DNA of 64,000 bases from Actinoplanes sichuanensis (GTDB lineage: Bacteria; Actinomycetota; Actinomycetes; Mycobacteriales; Micromonosporaceae): positions 6,882,001-6,946,000 of the forward strand of contig NZ_AP028461.1 of assembly GCF_033097365.1 (NCBI RefSeq), written 5' to 3'. Under the pieces are notes generated by a model. The model was given only the letters and a program-made list of their open reading frames with translations. It made no database searches and was not told the DNA's origin. Position numbers and translations under genes: made by a program. The first letter of the stretch is position 1; the number at the start of each line of letters is the position of its first letter. Shown here piece by piece: positions 52,093-61,312 of the stretch.

Positions 52093-53419
52093 CGAGGGGT
52101 CTCTCCTCCGGGTAGCGGTAGTGGCGGCGGCGCGTGTTCAGGGCGATCGCCGTGCCGACCGCGATGGTGCCGACCCGGCCGACATACATCAGAACGACCA
52201 GGACCACCTGCGCGGACGGCGGCAGGCTGGAAGTGATGCCGGTGCTCAGGCCGACCGTCGCGAACGCCGAGGTGACCTCGAACAGGGCCCGGTCGAACGG
52301 CACGTCCTCGGTCAGCGCGTCGAGCGCCACGGTACCGGTGGCGACCAGCGCGACCCCCATCAGGGCCACCGTGACGGCCTGCCGTTGGGTCTCCTCGGCG
52401 ATCCGCCGTTTCCGGATCACCACGTCCGGTTCGCCGCGGATCTCCGCCCAGATCACGTAGCCGAGCAGCATGAACGTGGTCAGTTTGATGCCGCCGGCGG
52501 TGCTGGCGCTGCCGCCGCCGATGAACATCAGCCCGTTGGTGACGGCGATCGTCTCACTGTTCAGCCGGCCCAGGTCGACACTGTTGAAGCCACCGGACCG
52601 GGTCATCACGTCCTGGGTGAACGCGGCCAGGACCTTCCCGGCCGTGTTCAGCGGGCCGAGCGTGCCCGGATTACGCCACTCGAAGACCAGGAAGACCACG
52701 AAACCGACGGCCGTCAGCAACAGGCTTCCGGTCACGGTCAGGAAGGTGTGGGTGGACCAGGACCTGGTGGTACGCCACTCGCGCGCCAACTCGAACAGGA
52801 CCGGGAAACCGATCGACCCGGCCATCACGCCGAGAGCCAGGGTCACGCAGATCCACGGGTCGGTCACGAACCGCACGAGACTGTCCGAGTAGAGCGCGAA
52901 TCCGGCGTTGTTGAACGCCTGCACCGCGTGGAAGAACGCCTCCCACAGCGCCCGGCCGAACGAGTAGTCGTAGGTCAGCCAGAACCGCAGCGTGAGCACC
53001 ACGGTGAGGATGCTCTCCGCCACCAGCATGACCAGAGCCACCCGGATCAGCACCCGGGCGGTGTTGCCGCCGGTCAGCCCGGCGCTCTCGGCCTGGGCCA
53101 GCATCCGACCGCGCAGGCCCAGCCGGCGCGAGACGATCAGGCTGAGCAGCGTGGCCAGGGCCACGATGCCGAACCCGCCGATCTGGGTCAGCACGGTCAG
53201 CAGCACATGCCCGAACGTCGACCAGTAGCCGGGCGTGTCGACCACCGCCATGCCGGCGACGCAGACCGCCGACGCGGCGGTGAACAGCGCGGTGACGAAC
53301 GGCGCGTGGCCCGGCTCGGCCCGCGCGGCCGGCAGCATCATCAGGGCCGTGCCGATCGCGATCAGGGCGAGGAACGCGAACGGCACGATCCGGGCCGGGT
53401 GCTGCCAGGGTGATCGCAC
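52085..53419 (-). CDS. ktrB: KtrB/TrkH-type potassium uptake channel
   Basis: 444 residues with the four pore repeats of the superfamily. Each has the selectivity-filter Gly: AVCVAGMAV, FNNAGFALY, RSGGFNSVD and TVGLSTGI. Transports K+ (Na+-coupled in known KtrAB). GTG start. Operon ktrB-ktrA. No c-di-AMP riboswitch was recognised in the 221 nt upstream. Confidence 0.94.
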   Translation of the reverse strand: MRSPWQHPARIVPFAFLALIAIGTALMMLPAARAEPGHAPFVTALFTAASAVCVAGMAVVDTPGYWSTFGHVLLTVLTQIGGFGIVALATLLSLIVSRRLGLRGRMLAQAESAGLTGGNTARVLIRVALVMLVAESILTVVLTLRFWLTYDYSFGRALWEAFFHAVQAFNNAGFALYSDSLVRFVTDPWICVTLALGVMAGSIGFPVLFELAREWRTTRSWSTHTFLTVTGSLLLTAVGFVVFLVFEWRNPGTLGPLNTAGKVLAAFTQDVMTRSGGFNSVDLGRLNSETIAVTNGLMFIGGGSASTAGGIKLTTFMLLGYVIWAEIRGEPDVVIRKRRIAEETQRQAVTVALMGVALVATGTVALDALTEDVPFDRALFEVTSAFATVGLSTGITSSLPPSAQVVLVVLMYVGRVGTIAVGTAIALNTRRRHYRYPEERPLVG

Positions 53420-53640
53420 CGATGAGTCATATCACCCGTTGTGCCCATCGTGCTCATCGAGCGCCCGTGCCGCCCCGATCGGCTGGTCGCTGCCGGGACG
53501 GACGGTCTGGTAGTGGTTGCGCCGGTACGCTACGGTCACGAACCGGCGCTGCCAGTCCCGGGAGTGCGACGGTTGACACCTTGCGGTCGGTGACCGGATT
53601 TCACATTGGCCGGTTATTCTCCTCCGCCGGGGAGGACAAC

Positions 53641-55119
53641 ATGAAACTCGTACGGGGGATGCTTGCGGGCATTCTGGGCATCACTCTCGGTGCCGGGCTC
53701 GCGGGCTGCGGGCCGATCGGAGTGCCCGATTCACGGCTCGTCGAGCCGGGCGGCGCCTTCGAGTTCGGCCTGAACGGGCTGGTCCGGTTCAGCGTGCCGG
53801 ACGGCGGCGGCCGGGGCGACATCCGCGTCCGCTTCGGTGTCGAGCCGCTGCCCGACGACCGGCCGGCACCACCCGGCATCATCACCGTCGGCGACATGGT
53901 GACCCTCGACGTGCAGGGTGACATCACCAAGGGCCGGATCGCCATCGACTACGCCGAGCTGCCCACCGGTGTCCGCCCGGAGATGCTCAACGTCTTCGGC
54001 TGGTCGTCCGACCTCGGTGGCTGGGTGCCGCTGACCGCCTCGGTGACCGACGCGGTCGACCGGACCGTCGCCGGTGACACCATCCTGTTCGACAGTTTCG
54101 TGCTCGGTACCTGGCGGGTCGCCACCGACGCGGTCGGCGACTCGATCACCACCCACAACGGGGTGGTGCTGCCGATCAAGGAGGGCACCGACCGGACCTT
54201 CTGGGCGTACGCGCGGGCCGCGGCCGCCGCCTCCCTGACCGACTCCGTCGAGCACCTCAGCGGGCCGCCGGAGGATCTGGTCTGCGAGCCGAAGGCGACG
54301 AACACGACGGTCCAGGCGGTCTCCACGCCGGCCGGCCGGGTCGACGCGTGTGTGCTCGCCGGCACCGGCTCCCAGCAGGTCCGGGTCCGTAACCGGCTGC
54401 CGTTCCCGCTGCTGCTCGACCTGCCCGCGGACGGTCGGGTCCGTCCGGTCGTCGACGCGGAGGTCACCGCCGACTCCCCGGACGCGCTCGACGGTGTCCG
54501 GGACACCCTGCTCACCTACCTGACCGGCGCGGTCGCGGTCGGCGGCGGCCAGACCGTCACCCTGGAGATGCAGCCCGGCGCCCGCGGCCCGGTCCGGCTG
54601 ACCGGCCGGCTCGACTGGTCGGTGGTCGCCCTCGACGCCGGTCTGCGCCAGTTCGACCTGCTGCTGCCGAACAACCAGGCGCTGCGCCCGCGGACCGCCG
54701 AGGCACTGCTGCTGGCCCACGCCGAGCACGGGCCCGCGGCCCGGGAGGCCCTCGCCGCCGGCCGGCTGGACGACCCGGCCGTGCAGGCCCTGCTGCGTGC
54801 GGCCGGGGTCACCGGCTCCGGCCGCGGCATCGCCGACGTGTTCCAGTTCGCCTCGTGCGTTCTGGAGCGCACCGACACCGCGGCCGGTGCCAGCCAGGAC
54901 GTGCTGGCCGCGCTGCGCACCGCCGGGCCGACCGTCATCGTGTTCACCAGCGAGTGTCTGAACACGATCTACGAGAAGTACCTGCCGGAGGGCAGCCGGT
55001 CGGCCAAGGCGATCCTGGACACGTTGAAGGGCGCCACCGGGGCGATCCGCAACGCCGTGCCGAAGAACGACCGCAAACGCGGAACCGGCCAGGTCACCAT
55101 CACCCTGACGCCGCGCTGA
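53641..55119 (+). CDS. Large hypothetical lipoprotein
   Basis: 492 residues. Lipoprotein signal with lipobox LAGC, so the mature protein is anchored by Cys 22. The rest is beta-rich and Val/Asp-rich, with no known catalytic motif. The central part recalls immunoglobulin-like modules, and the C-terminus is helical. ATG preceded by GGGGAGGA. A TTGACA hexamer at 53573-53578 could be part of the promoter, but no good -10 accompanies it. Function unknown. Confidence 0.8.
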   Translation: MKLVRGMLAGILGITLGAGLAGCGPIGVPDSRLVEPGGAFEFGLNGLVRFSVPDGGGRGDIRVRFGVEPLPDDRPAPPGIITVGDMVTLDVQGDITKGRIAIDYAELPTGVRPEMLNVFGWSSDLGGWVPLTASVTDAVDRTVAGDTILFDSFVLGTWRVATDAVGDSITTHNGVVLPIKEGTDRTFWAYARAAAAASLTDSVEHLSGPPEDLVCEPKATNTTVQAVSTPAGRVDACVLAGTGSQQVRVRNRLPFPLLLDLPADGRVRPVVDAEVTADSPDALDGVRDTLLTYLTGAVAVGGGQTVTLEMQPGARGPVRLTGRLDWSVVALDAGLRQFDLLLPNNQALRPRTAEALLLAHAEHGPAAREALAAGRLDDPAVQALLRAAGVTGSGRGIADVFQFASCVLERTDTAAGASQDVLAALRTAGPTVIVFTSECLNTIYEKYLPEGSRSAKAILDTLKGATGAIRNAVPKNDRKRGTGQVTITLTPR

Positions 55120-55130
55120 CCGGCGACGTC

Positions 55131-55169
55131 GGCGCTTTCCCCGGGCTCCCGCACGCCGGGGAAGGCGCC
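55131..55169. terminator. Bidirectional stem-loop terminator
   Basis: 14-bp stem with one G-U pair (55131-55144 with 55156-55169) between the convergent lipoprotein and NACHT genes, ending 4 nt before the NACHT stop codon. Confidence 0.7.
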
Positions 55170-55172
55170 ACC

Positions 55173-58100
55173 TCATTCGTCGGCGTGGTAACCATCGAAA
55201 CGGGCTCGTGCGGCCGACAGGCGTGCCGCGAAGTCGGGATCCGATTCGATCCGAGCCATGGCGCCGGGGCTGCGTAGCCGTCTGTCGATAACGGCCAGCA
55301 GTTCGGCCGGCCGCCACGAATTCGCTACCGGCAGGACCGCCAACAGCCGCAGATAGACATCTTCCGAGAACTCCACATTACTTTCTGATAGCGAGTTCAC
55401 GATGACAGCGGCCATGGCGTCGAACCGAGGATCCGGCTTCCCCCGACCAAGAGCGAGACATTCCAACACCATCGGAATCTGCTCCGGCGTGTAAGCCAGA
55501 CCTGAAATGAGTTGCACCATCTCCTCGGAGGGCAGTCGGCGCGCGTCAGTGGTGAGCGACCGGAGGTAGAGGGTCAAGCAGGGCTCCACGGAGGAAATCG
55601 GCCCGAAGTTATCCTGCCAGCGCTCGATGGCCTTCTTGGCGCGCCGATAGGCGGCTGTCAGAGCGACCGGATGCGCGCCGTCCGCCCGCTCCATCAGAAG
55701 CAGGCGAACGATACTGTTGGCGACCGACTCGGCCTTGCCTTCATCGTGCTGAACGAAGGTGGCCAACGCCGGCCAGTGCAGTTCGCTGATGATCGGATCG
55801 GCGGAGTGCCGGATGACGTCGTCACTCAAAGCACCGGAAAGATTCATCATCGCCATGGCGGGGATCAACGGGAAGTTCTCGCTGAACCCGTCGCTCACCT
55901 CCGACCGGCCGAACCTCCAGCTCGGGCCGAAGTTGTTCGACCAGCGCGGATCGACCGGCCCGGTGGTGGGCTGGTCGGCGAATTCCAGGACCAGGTCACG
56001 ACGCTCGTCCTCGGCCCAGGATCGGGTGACCTGCACCCCCTCGAGACCGTCGAGCAGCATTCCGCCGGGGACCGCCGCCCGCCACTGGGAAACCGTGTCG
56101 CGCAGCCAACTCGCCGGATCGCGAGCATGCAGGTAGAGGTCTGAAGCACGGACTCGTCCGCCACAGGACAGGACGAGCAGCATCAGGTTGAAGGAGTAGG
56201 TGGCCATCCAGTGGTCGATGCGCTTGTCGATGGGCCGATAGCCGCTCGGCGTATGGGTCGGCCTGGTGACGGCGACGCGTAATTTCTCCAGAAGCCAGTC
56301 CGCGGCGTCTGCGGACAGCATCTTGCGGAGAAACGGAACGACCGTGCTGCGGGCACACAATGGCGTGAACCCGAGCAGCGATCGCAGGCGGACGTCGTCT
56401 TCGACCTGGCCGATCGGAAGAAAACTGGCTCGGGAGAGGGCCACGCCTTCCCGGACGGCTTGAGCCACCAGACGGGCCACCAGGTATTCGCCGAAGGTGG
56501 CGTGCAGAAACTCGTATGTCTGACGAGCCTGATCGTCCTGGACCGCTTGAACGCGCTGAATGAAGAAGAACCGGCCCACCATCTCCTCACCCGCACTGAA
56601 GGGGCGGTGGAATCCCTCGGTCTTCCCGGCGCTGGACGGGCGGAGGCCCAGGCCGGTCAGATCCGCGTCGAGTTCTGCGGTGGTCGCCCACAGGCGCAGC
56701 CGGTGGAACATCGAGAACGCCACCACCGACAGGCGCAACAGCTCGTCGGCGACATGGGTCAGCCGCTCCTTCTCGGACAGGTGAGCGCCGTGGACGCGAC
56801 GAACCTCCCGTTCGGCGAAGTCGTGCAGCAGACGCTCGTAGAGTTCGCCGGTGCCGAAGTCCTCGGAGGCCTGCAGGGCATTCGTCCGGGCGTCGTAGAG
56901 GGCCAGCATCAGCAGCAGTAGCGGCTGGGTGGCCAGGTCGGGAAAACGCAGCACGACCTCACGAGTGAGCGGTCGGCGTCCGGTCTCGGCCCAGTACCGC
57001 GAGTTGGCGGCGTTCCAGGACTCCAGCCAGCGATCGACCTGCGGCTCGTCGAACGCCTCCAGTCGCACGACCAGCCCACCGGCCGGGATGCGTGCCCGGT
57101 CCGCGACGGCCACACGGCTCGTCACGATGACCGCCGCCGGCCGGCCCAGACGTGCTTCCCGCTGTTGGAAGGCGGCCACCTTCTCCAGATAGTCGGACTG
57201 GTGCACTCCGGTCGCCTGCAGCAGCTCGTCCAGCCCGTCGAGCAGGATCACCGGCATCGCGGCGTCCGCCGATTCGGCCAGTTCGGCCCAGGCGACGGTC
57301 TCCCCGATGGCCGCGCGCAGCGCCTGCTCGATCTGGTCCTGGATGGACGCCTCGGCCCGGACCTCCCGCAGGGCCACCCGAACCACCAGGTAGTCGGCGG
57401 CGGGCAGCCGAGCGGCGAGGATCCTGGTCAGCGACGACTTACCGCCACCGGGCTGGCCGAGCAGGATCAGCGGTACGGCGGCCGCCTGAGGTGTGGTCAG
57501 GTAGGTGGCCAGAAGGGTGTCGAAGTCGGTGCGGGCCTCAGCCTCGCTCCACCAGTCCTCATCGGCGGGCCGCAGACCGAGCCCGCTCGACTTCACCCGG
57601 AACCGCGGATCCAGATACGCGGTGGCCAGGCTCGGCATGACGAGGTCGCCGGTGTCGCCGCCGAGGATCGGCTCGTCGAGATCGGCACGATGGATGCGGG
57701 CCAGCGCCGCTCGGTGCCGGGCCGGGTCACGGTGCGAGGTCGTCCGCAGCAGGGCCGCTTCCAGGCCCTCGAGGCCGCGCGACACCGCGCGGGCCTCCCA
57801 GCGGTCCAGCCAGATGCCGAACTCGGGCACGTCCTGGACCAGGCGGCGAACCGTCTCCTCGTAACGTTCGACGGCGAGTTCCGGCAGTCGCTCGGTCAAC
57901 AGGGTATCGACGGCCCGGCGGGTGCGCTCGTCAGCGGTCTCCCATACCGCGAGGTGCGCCAGGTGGGTCGCCATCCGCCTACCGCATTCCTCGAACCAGC
58001 CGGCGAGGCCGGCCAGGAGGCGGTCGCCGGTGGAATTCGGCCCCGGGGCCGGGATGTCGGCGTCGAGCAGGCGGTCCGGCCACGATCCGCCGGAGCGGGC

Positions 58101-58472
58101 GGCGGCGAGGAACAGCAACTGGTCTTCGCGCGTGAAATCCGGGTCGGCGAGTCCGGCGGTGTCCAGACAGTCGTCCAGCGAGGAGAAGAATGACGAGACG
58201 GCCAGGACACCATGCGCGGCGTGCAGGCGCTGGTTGCGGGTGTAGCGGGCCTGTCCCCGTACCACCTCGGTGATCTTGTCGGCCACCAGATGCCCGAGCC
58301 GGACCGCCTCCGTCTTGGCGTCGAACAGGCTGAGGGCGGCCTCGCTGCCGCCCGCCGTGGCCACCGCGAGCACGCCGCCGAGGACGTTGTCGGCGGCCTT
58401 CATCAGCGGGCCGGAGCCCCCGAGAAGCTTGACGGCATCAAGATAGGTCAGACCCTGGGACACGGTCCCCAC
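55173..58472 (-). CDS. NACHT-family STAND NTPase
   Basis: 1,099 residues. N-terminal helical region of about 330 residues, of no family I recognise, then a NACHT ATPase: Walker A GQPGGGKSS (about 341), Walker B VILLDGLDELL (about 409) and a sensor region VIVTSRVAV. The C-terminal half is long and helical, Leu/Arg-rich, probably a repeat sensor. Related bacterial NACHT/NLR proteins sense phage components and trigger abortive infection. No nuclease, TIR or protease effector is evident at the ends, so the effector is either the unknown N-terminus or a separate protein. GTG start. Codon use is slightly less GC-biased than in neighbours, hinting at horizontal origin. Confidence 0.88.
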   Translation of the reverse strand: MGTVSQGLTYLDAVKLLGGSGPLMKAADNVLGGVLAVATAGGSEAALSLFDAKTEAVRLGHLVADKITEVVRGQARYTRNQRLHAAHGVLAVSSFFSSLDDCLDTAGLADPDFTREDQLLFLAAARSGGSWPDRLLDADIPAPGPNSTGDRLLAGLAGWFEECGRRMATHLAHLAVWETADERTRRAVDTLLTERLPELAVERYEETVRRLVQDVPEFGIWLDRWEARAVSRGLEGLEAALLRTTSHRDPARHRAALARIHRADLDEPILGGDTGDLVMPSLATAYLDPRFRVKSSGLGLRPADEDWWSEAEARTDFDTLLATYLTTPQAAAVPLILLGQPGGGKSSLTRILAARLPAADYLVVRVALREVRAEASIQDQIEQALRAAIGETVAWAELAESADAAMPVILLDGLDELLQATGVHQSDYLEKVAAFQQREARLGRPAAVIVTSRVAVADRARIPAGGLVVRLEAFDEPQVDRWLESWNAANSRYWAETGRRPLTREVVLRFPDLATQPLLLLMLALYDARTNALQASEDFGTGELYERLLHDFAEREVRRVHGAHLSEKERLTHVADELLRLSVVAFSMFHRLRLWATTAELDADLTGLGLRPSSAGKTEGFHRPFSAGEEMVGRFFFIQRVQAVQDDQARQTYEFLHATFGEYLVARLVAQAVREGVALSRASFLPIGQVEDDVRLRSLLGFTPLCARSTVVPFLRKMLSADAADWLLEKLRVAVTRPTHTPSGYRPIDKRIDHWMATYSFNLMLLVLSCGGRVRASDLYLHARDPASWLRDTVSQWRAAVPGGMLLDGLEGVQVTRSWAEDERRDLVLEFADQPTTGPVDPRWSNNFGPSWRFGRSEVSDGFSENFPLIPAMAMMNLSGALSDDVIRHSADPIISELHWPALATFVQHDEGKAESVANSIVRLLLMERADGAHPVALTAAYRRAKKAIERWQDNFGPISSVEPCLTLYLRSLTTDARRLPSEEMVQLISGLAYTPEQIPMVLECLALGRGKPDPRFDAMAAVIVNSLSESNVEFSEDVYLRLLAVLPVANSWRPAELLAVIDRRLRSPGAMARIESDPDFAARLSAARARFDGYHADE

Positions 58473-58489
58473 TATATGGACGGTGGCCG

Positions 58490-59527
58490 CTATCCCGAGG
58501 GCAGCAGGGTACGCAGTTCGGCGATCTGTTTCACCCGGTCGGCCCGGGTGGTGGCGAGCGGCGACGCCAGCAGTGTGGTCACCCCGGCGGCGGCCAGCGC
58601 GTCGAGCCCGCGCCGGAGGTCGTCCGGCCGTCCGACCAGGGACGTCGCGGCGACCAGGTCGTCCGGGACGGCGGCGATCGCCTCGGCTCGGCGGCCGGAC
58701 AGGTACAGGTCCTGGATTCGGGTGGCTTCCTCGGCGTACCCGTACCGACGCACCAGATCGTTGGAGAAGTTTCGGCCGCGGGCCCCCATGCCGCCCAGAT
58801 AGAGCGCGAGCTGCGCCCGGTGCCGGCCGAGCAGGGCGGGATCGGGTTCACCCACCGCGAACGGTACGGGCACGCTGACCTCCAGCGGCCCGAGCGACGG
58901 TTCGCGCCGGGACCGTCCGTCGGCCAGTGACTCGCCGAAGACCCGCTCGGCGGATCGCGGGTCGAGCCAGAGCGCCTGCCACCCCTCCGCGATCTCGGCG
59001 GCCAGCGCCACGTTCCGGGGCCCCATGGCGGCCAGCAGGATCGGCACGCGTGGCCGTACCGGATGATTGATGATCTTGAGAGGTTTGGCGTAGTCGCCGG
59101 GGAGCGGGATCCGATAGTGGGCGCCGTCGAAGGTCAGGGTCTCGCGTCGCCAGACGCGGCGGCAGATCTCGACGATCTCGCGGGTCCGGGCGACCGGCGC
59201 GTCGTAACGCACCCCGTGGAAACCCTCGATGACCTGCGGACCCGAGGCGCCCAGCCCGAGGTTGAACCGGCCGCCGGACACGTAGTCGAGCCCGGCGGCG
59301 GTCATCGCGGTCAGCGTAGGAGTGCGAGTGTAGAGCTGCATCACACCGGACGCCAGATCCATCGCACGCGTACGGGCGGCGAGGTAACCCAGTTGGCTGA
59401 CGGCGTCGAAGCTGTACGCCTCCGGGACCACCACCAGGTCGGCGCCGGCCTCCTCGAACTCGACCACCTCGTCGACCGCCTCGGCGAAACCCTCGCCGCT
59501 GTAGCCGAGCTGGATCCCGAGCCGCAT
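58490..59527 (-). CDS. LLM-class F420-dependent oxidoreductase
   Basis: 345 residues, luciferase-like TIM barrel: MRLGIQLGYSG start, VVPEAYSFDAVS, FNLGLGASGPQVIEGFHG. Similar in outline to mycobacterial Rv3520c-type proteins, found among steroid/lipid catabolic genes. Uses reduced F420 to act on an unidentified substrate. TGATG overlap with the ADH gene upstream shows cotranslation. Confidence 0.9.
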   Translation of the reverse strand: MRLGIQLGYSGEGFAEAVDEVVEFEEAGADLVVVPEAYSFDAVSQLGYLAARTRAMDLASGVMQLYTRTPTLTAMTAAGLDYVSGGRFNLGLGASGPQVIEGFHGVRYDAPVARTREIVEICRRVWRRETLTFDGAHYRIPLPGDYAKPLKIINHPVRPRVPILLAAMGPRNVALAAEIAEGWQALWLDPRSAERVFGESLADGRSRREPSLGPLEVSVPVPFAVGEPDPALLGRHRAQLALYLGGMGARGRNFSNDLVRRYGYAEEATRIQDLYLSGRRAEAIAAVPDDLVAATSLVGRPDDLRRGLDALAAAGVTTLLASPLATTRADRVKQIAELRTLLPSG

Positions 59528-60606
59528 CAGTCGTTGACGATCACTTGGCGGATCACGTCACCGCTGCCCAGGGCGGCGAGCGCCTCCCCGGCCTGGTCGA
59601 GGCGCAGGCGGCGGCTGATCATGCCCTCGATGTCGAGCCGGCCGGCCCGCCACAGGGCGAGCAGGCGGGGGAAGTCGCGGTGCGGGTCGGCCGAGCCGTA
59701 CAGCGACGGGACGATCGTCTTGCCCTCGAAGAGCAGCTCGAACGGGCTGAACTCGACCTGGTCCTCGGCCCGGCCGGCGCCCACCACGACGACCTGGCCG
59801 CCGCGCCGGGTGGCGGTCCACGCGGTACGCAGCGTCTGCGGCACGGCGACCACGTCGAACGAGTGGTCGAACCCCTCCGGCGCCACCTCGGCCTGCAGGT
59901 CGCTCAGCTCGTCGGGGGTGGCGGTGTGGGTGGCGCCGAACCGGCGGGCCGCCTCGTGCCGGGCCGGGACCGTGTCGACCGCCATGATCTGCGCCGCCCC
60001 GGCGAGGCGGGCGCCCTGGATGGCGGCGATGCCGACCCCGCCGCAGCCGATCACCACGACGCTGTCGCCGGGCCGCACCCTCGCCGTGTTGATCACCGCG
60101 CCGACGCCGGTGGTGACGCCGCAGCCGACCAGGGCGGCCACCTCGTACGGCACGTCGTCGTCGATCTTCACGGCGCCGGCCCGGGGCACCACCATCTCCT
60201 CGGCGAACGAGCCGCACCCGGCCATCCCGAAGATCTCCAGGTCACCGGCGGCGAACCGGGGGATGACGTAGCCGCCCATCACATGGGTCATGCACAGGTA
60301 GGCCTCGCCGCGGCGGCAGTGTGTGCAGACCCCGCAGGCGGGCAGCCAGTTGACCGCGACCCGGTCGCCGGGGGCCAGGTCGTCGACGCCGTCACCGACT
60401 TCGAGCACGTCACCGGCGGCCTCGTGGCCGAGGACCGCGGGCACCGGTTGGGGCAGGCCGCCACGGAGCGCGGACAGGTCGGAGTGGCAGACACCGGCCG
60501 CCCGCACCCGCAGGCGCACCTCCCCCGGCCCGGGGCCGAGGACCGTCACGTCGTCGCGGTAGTCGAGTTTCTCGTCCCCGATCGTGTGCAGCACGGCCGC
60601 GCGCAT
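59527..60606 (-). CDS. Zinc-dependent alcohol dehydrogenase (MDR family)
   Basis: 359 residues. N-terminal GroES-like domain with catalytic Zn ligands (GVCHSDL, GHEAAG), structural Zn cysteines (CGVCTHCRRGEAYLC) and Rossmann motif VVIGCGGVGIAAIQ. Oxidises alcohols to aldehydes or ketones with NAD+. First gene of a two-gene operon with the LLM enzyme, transcribed away from a TetR gene across an 89-nt gap containing a KstR-like operator. Confidence 0.93.
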   Translation of the reverse strand: MRAAVLHTIGDEKLDYRDDVTVLGPGPGEVRLRVRAAGVCHSDLSALRGGLPQPVPAVLGHEAAGDVLEVGDGVDDLAPGDRVAVNWLPACGVCTHCRRGEAYLCMTHVMGGYVIPRFAAGDLEIFGMAGCGSFAEEMVVPRAGAVKIDDDVPYEVAALVGCGVTTGVGAVINTARVRPGDSVVVIGCGGVGIAAIQGARLAGAAQIMAVDTVPARHEAARRFGATHTATPDELSDLQAEVAPEGFDHSFDVVAVPQTLRTAWTATRRGGQVVVVGAGRAEDQVEFSPFELLFEGKTIVPSLYGSADPHRDFPRLLALWRAGRLDIEGMISRRLRLDQAGEALAALGSGDVIRQVIVND

Positions 60607-60625
60607 CCCGGCACCCCCTCGAAAT

Positions 60626-60639
60626 TAGAACGCGTTCTA
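60626..60639. promoter_or_regulatory. Perfect 14-bp palindrome, KstR-type operator
   Basis: The sequence TAGAACGCGTTCTA is its own reverse complement and matches the published KstR consensus TnnAACnnGTTnnA exactly. It lies 20 nt before the ADH start. A weaker KstR2-like half match (CAAGCGTTCG at 60665-60674) lies nearer the TetR gene. Confidence 0.75.
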
Positions 60640-60695
60640 CGCTATCGACGAGCCTGGTACCAAGCAAGCGTTCGGTCAAGGGCGATAATCGGCTG

Positions 60696-61283
60696 GTGAC
60701 GCAATCCAAGAGCCCGTCCGAGCGGCGCGCCCACCTGGTCCGGCTGGCCGGCGACCTCTTCGCCGAGAAGGGGTTCCGGGCGACCACGGTGCGGGAGATC
60801 GCCGACGCCGCCGGGATCCTGTCCGGCAGCCTCTACCACCACTTCGACTCCAAGGAGTCGATCGGCGACGAGATCCTCAGCGCCTTCCTGGAAGACGTTC
60901 TCGCCGGTTACCGCGAGGCGGTCCGGGACACGCCCGACCCGCGGACGGCGATCGAGCAGATCGTACGGTCCAGTACGGCCAATCTGAGCCGGCACCGGGC
61001 GGCGCTCACGATGTTGCAGAACGACTGGAACTACTTCAGCGGGCAGCCGCGCTTCGCCTACCTGCGCACCGCCATGAAGGAGATCGAGCAGACCTGGATC
61101 GAGCAGCTCGAACGCGGGAAGCAGACCGGGCAGTTCCGGGCCGACCTGGACACCCGCCTGACGTACCGGCTGCTCCGCGACATCCTCTGGCTGCCGACGT
61201 CGTGGCGTTCGTCGGCGACCTGGAGCACCGACCAGATCATCGACGGACTTCTCCGCCTTCTGTTCGACGGCATCCGGGCGTAG
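60696..61283 (+). CDS. TetR-family regulator, KstR2-like
   Basis: 195 residues. N-terminal HTH: FAEKGFRATTVREIADAAGILSGSLYHHF, very close to mycobacterial KstR2 (Rv3557c). The ligand domain shares the ASQPRFSY/GQPRFAY-type stretch and the QGxxxGxFRxDLD segment (KQTGQFRADLD). KstR2 represses genes for late steroid (ring C/D, HIP) catabolism and is released by HIP-CoA. GTG start. It is divergent from the ADH/LLM operon and followed by a KstR2-box-like palindrome before the SDR operon. The ligand need not be the same here. Confidence 0.88.
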   Translation: MTQSKSPSERRAHLVRLAGDLFAEKGFRATTVREIADAAGILSGSLYHHFDSKESIGDEILSAFLEDVLAGYREAVRDTPDPRTAIEQIVRSSTANLSRHRAALTMLQNDWNYFSGQPRFAYLRTAMKEIEQTWIEQLERGKQTGQFRADLDTRLTYRLLRDILWLPTSWRSSATWSTDQIIDGLLRLLFDGIRA

Positions 61284-61307
61284 CCTCCCAAGCAAGCGCT
61301 TGGGAGG
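61284..61307. promoter_or_regulatory. Palindrome with KstR2-type box upstream of SDR operon
   Basis: Perfect 10-bp arms (61284-61293 and 61298-61307). Inside is CAAGCGCTTG (61293-61302), matching the KstR2 box core CAAGnnCTTG. It sits between the tetR stop and the SDR ATG (61313), so it could be operator, terminator or both. Confidence 0.7.
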
Positions 61308-61312
61308 TTTCG

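Noticed and set aside
53420..53640. c-di-AMP riboswitch upstream of the ktr genes or lipoprotein
   Set aside because: No conserved ydaO-type helices could be recognised by eye.
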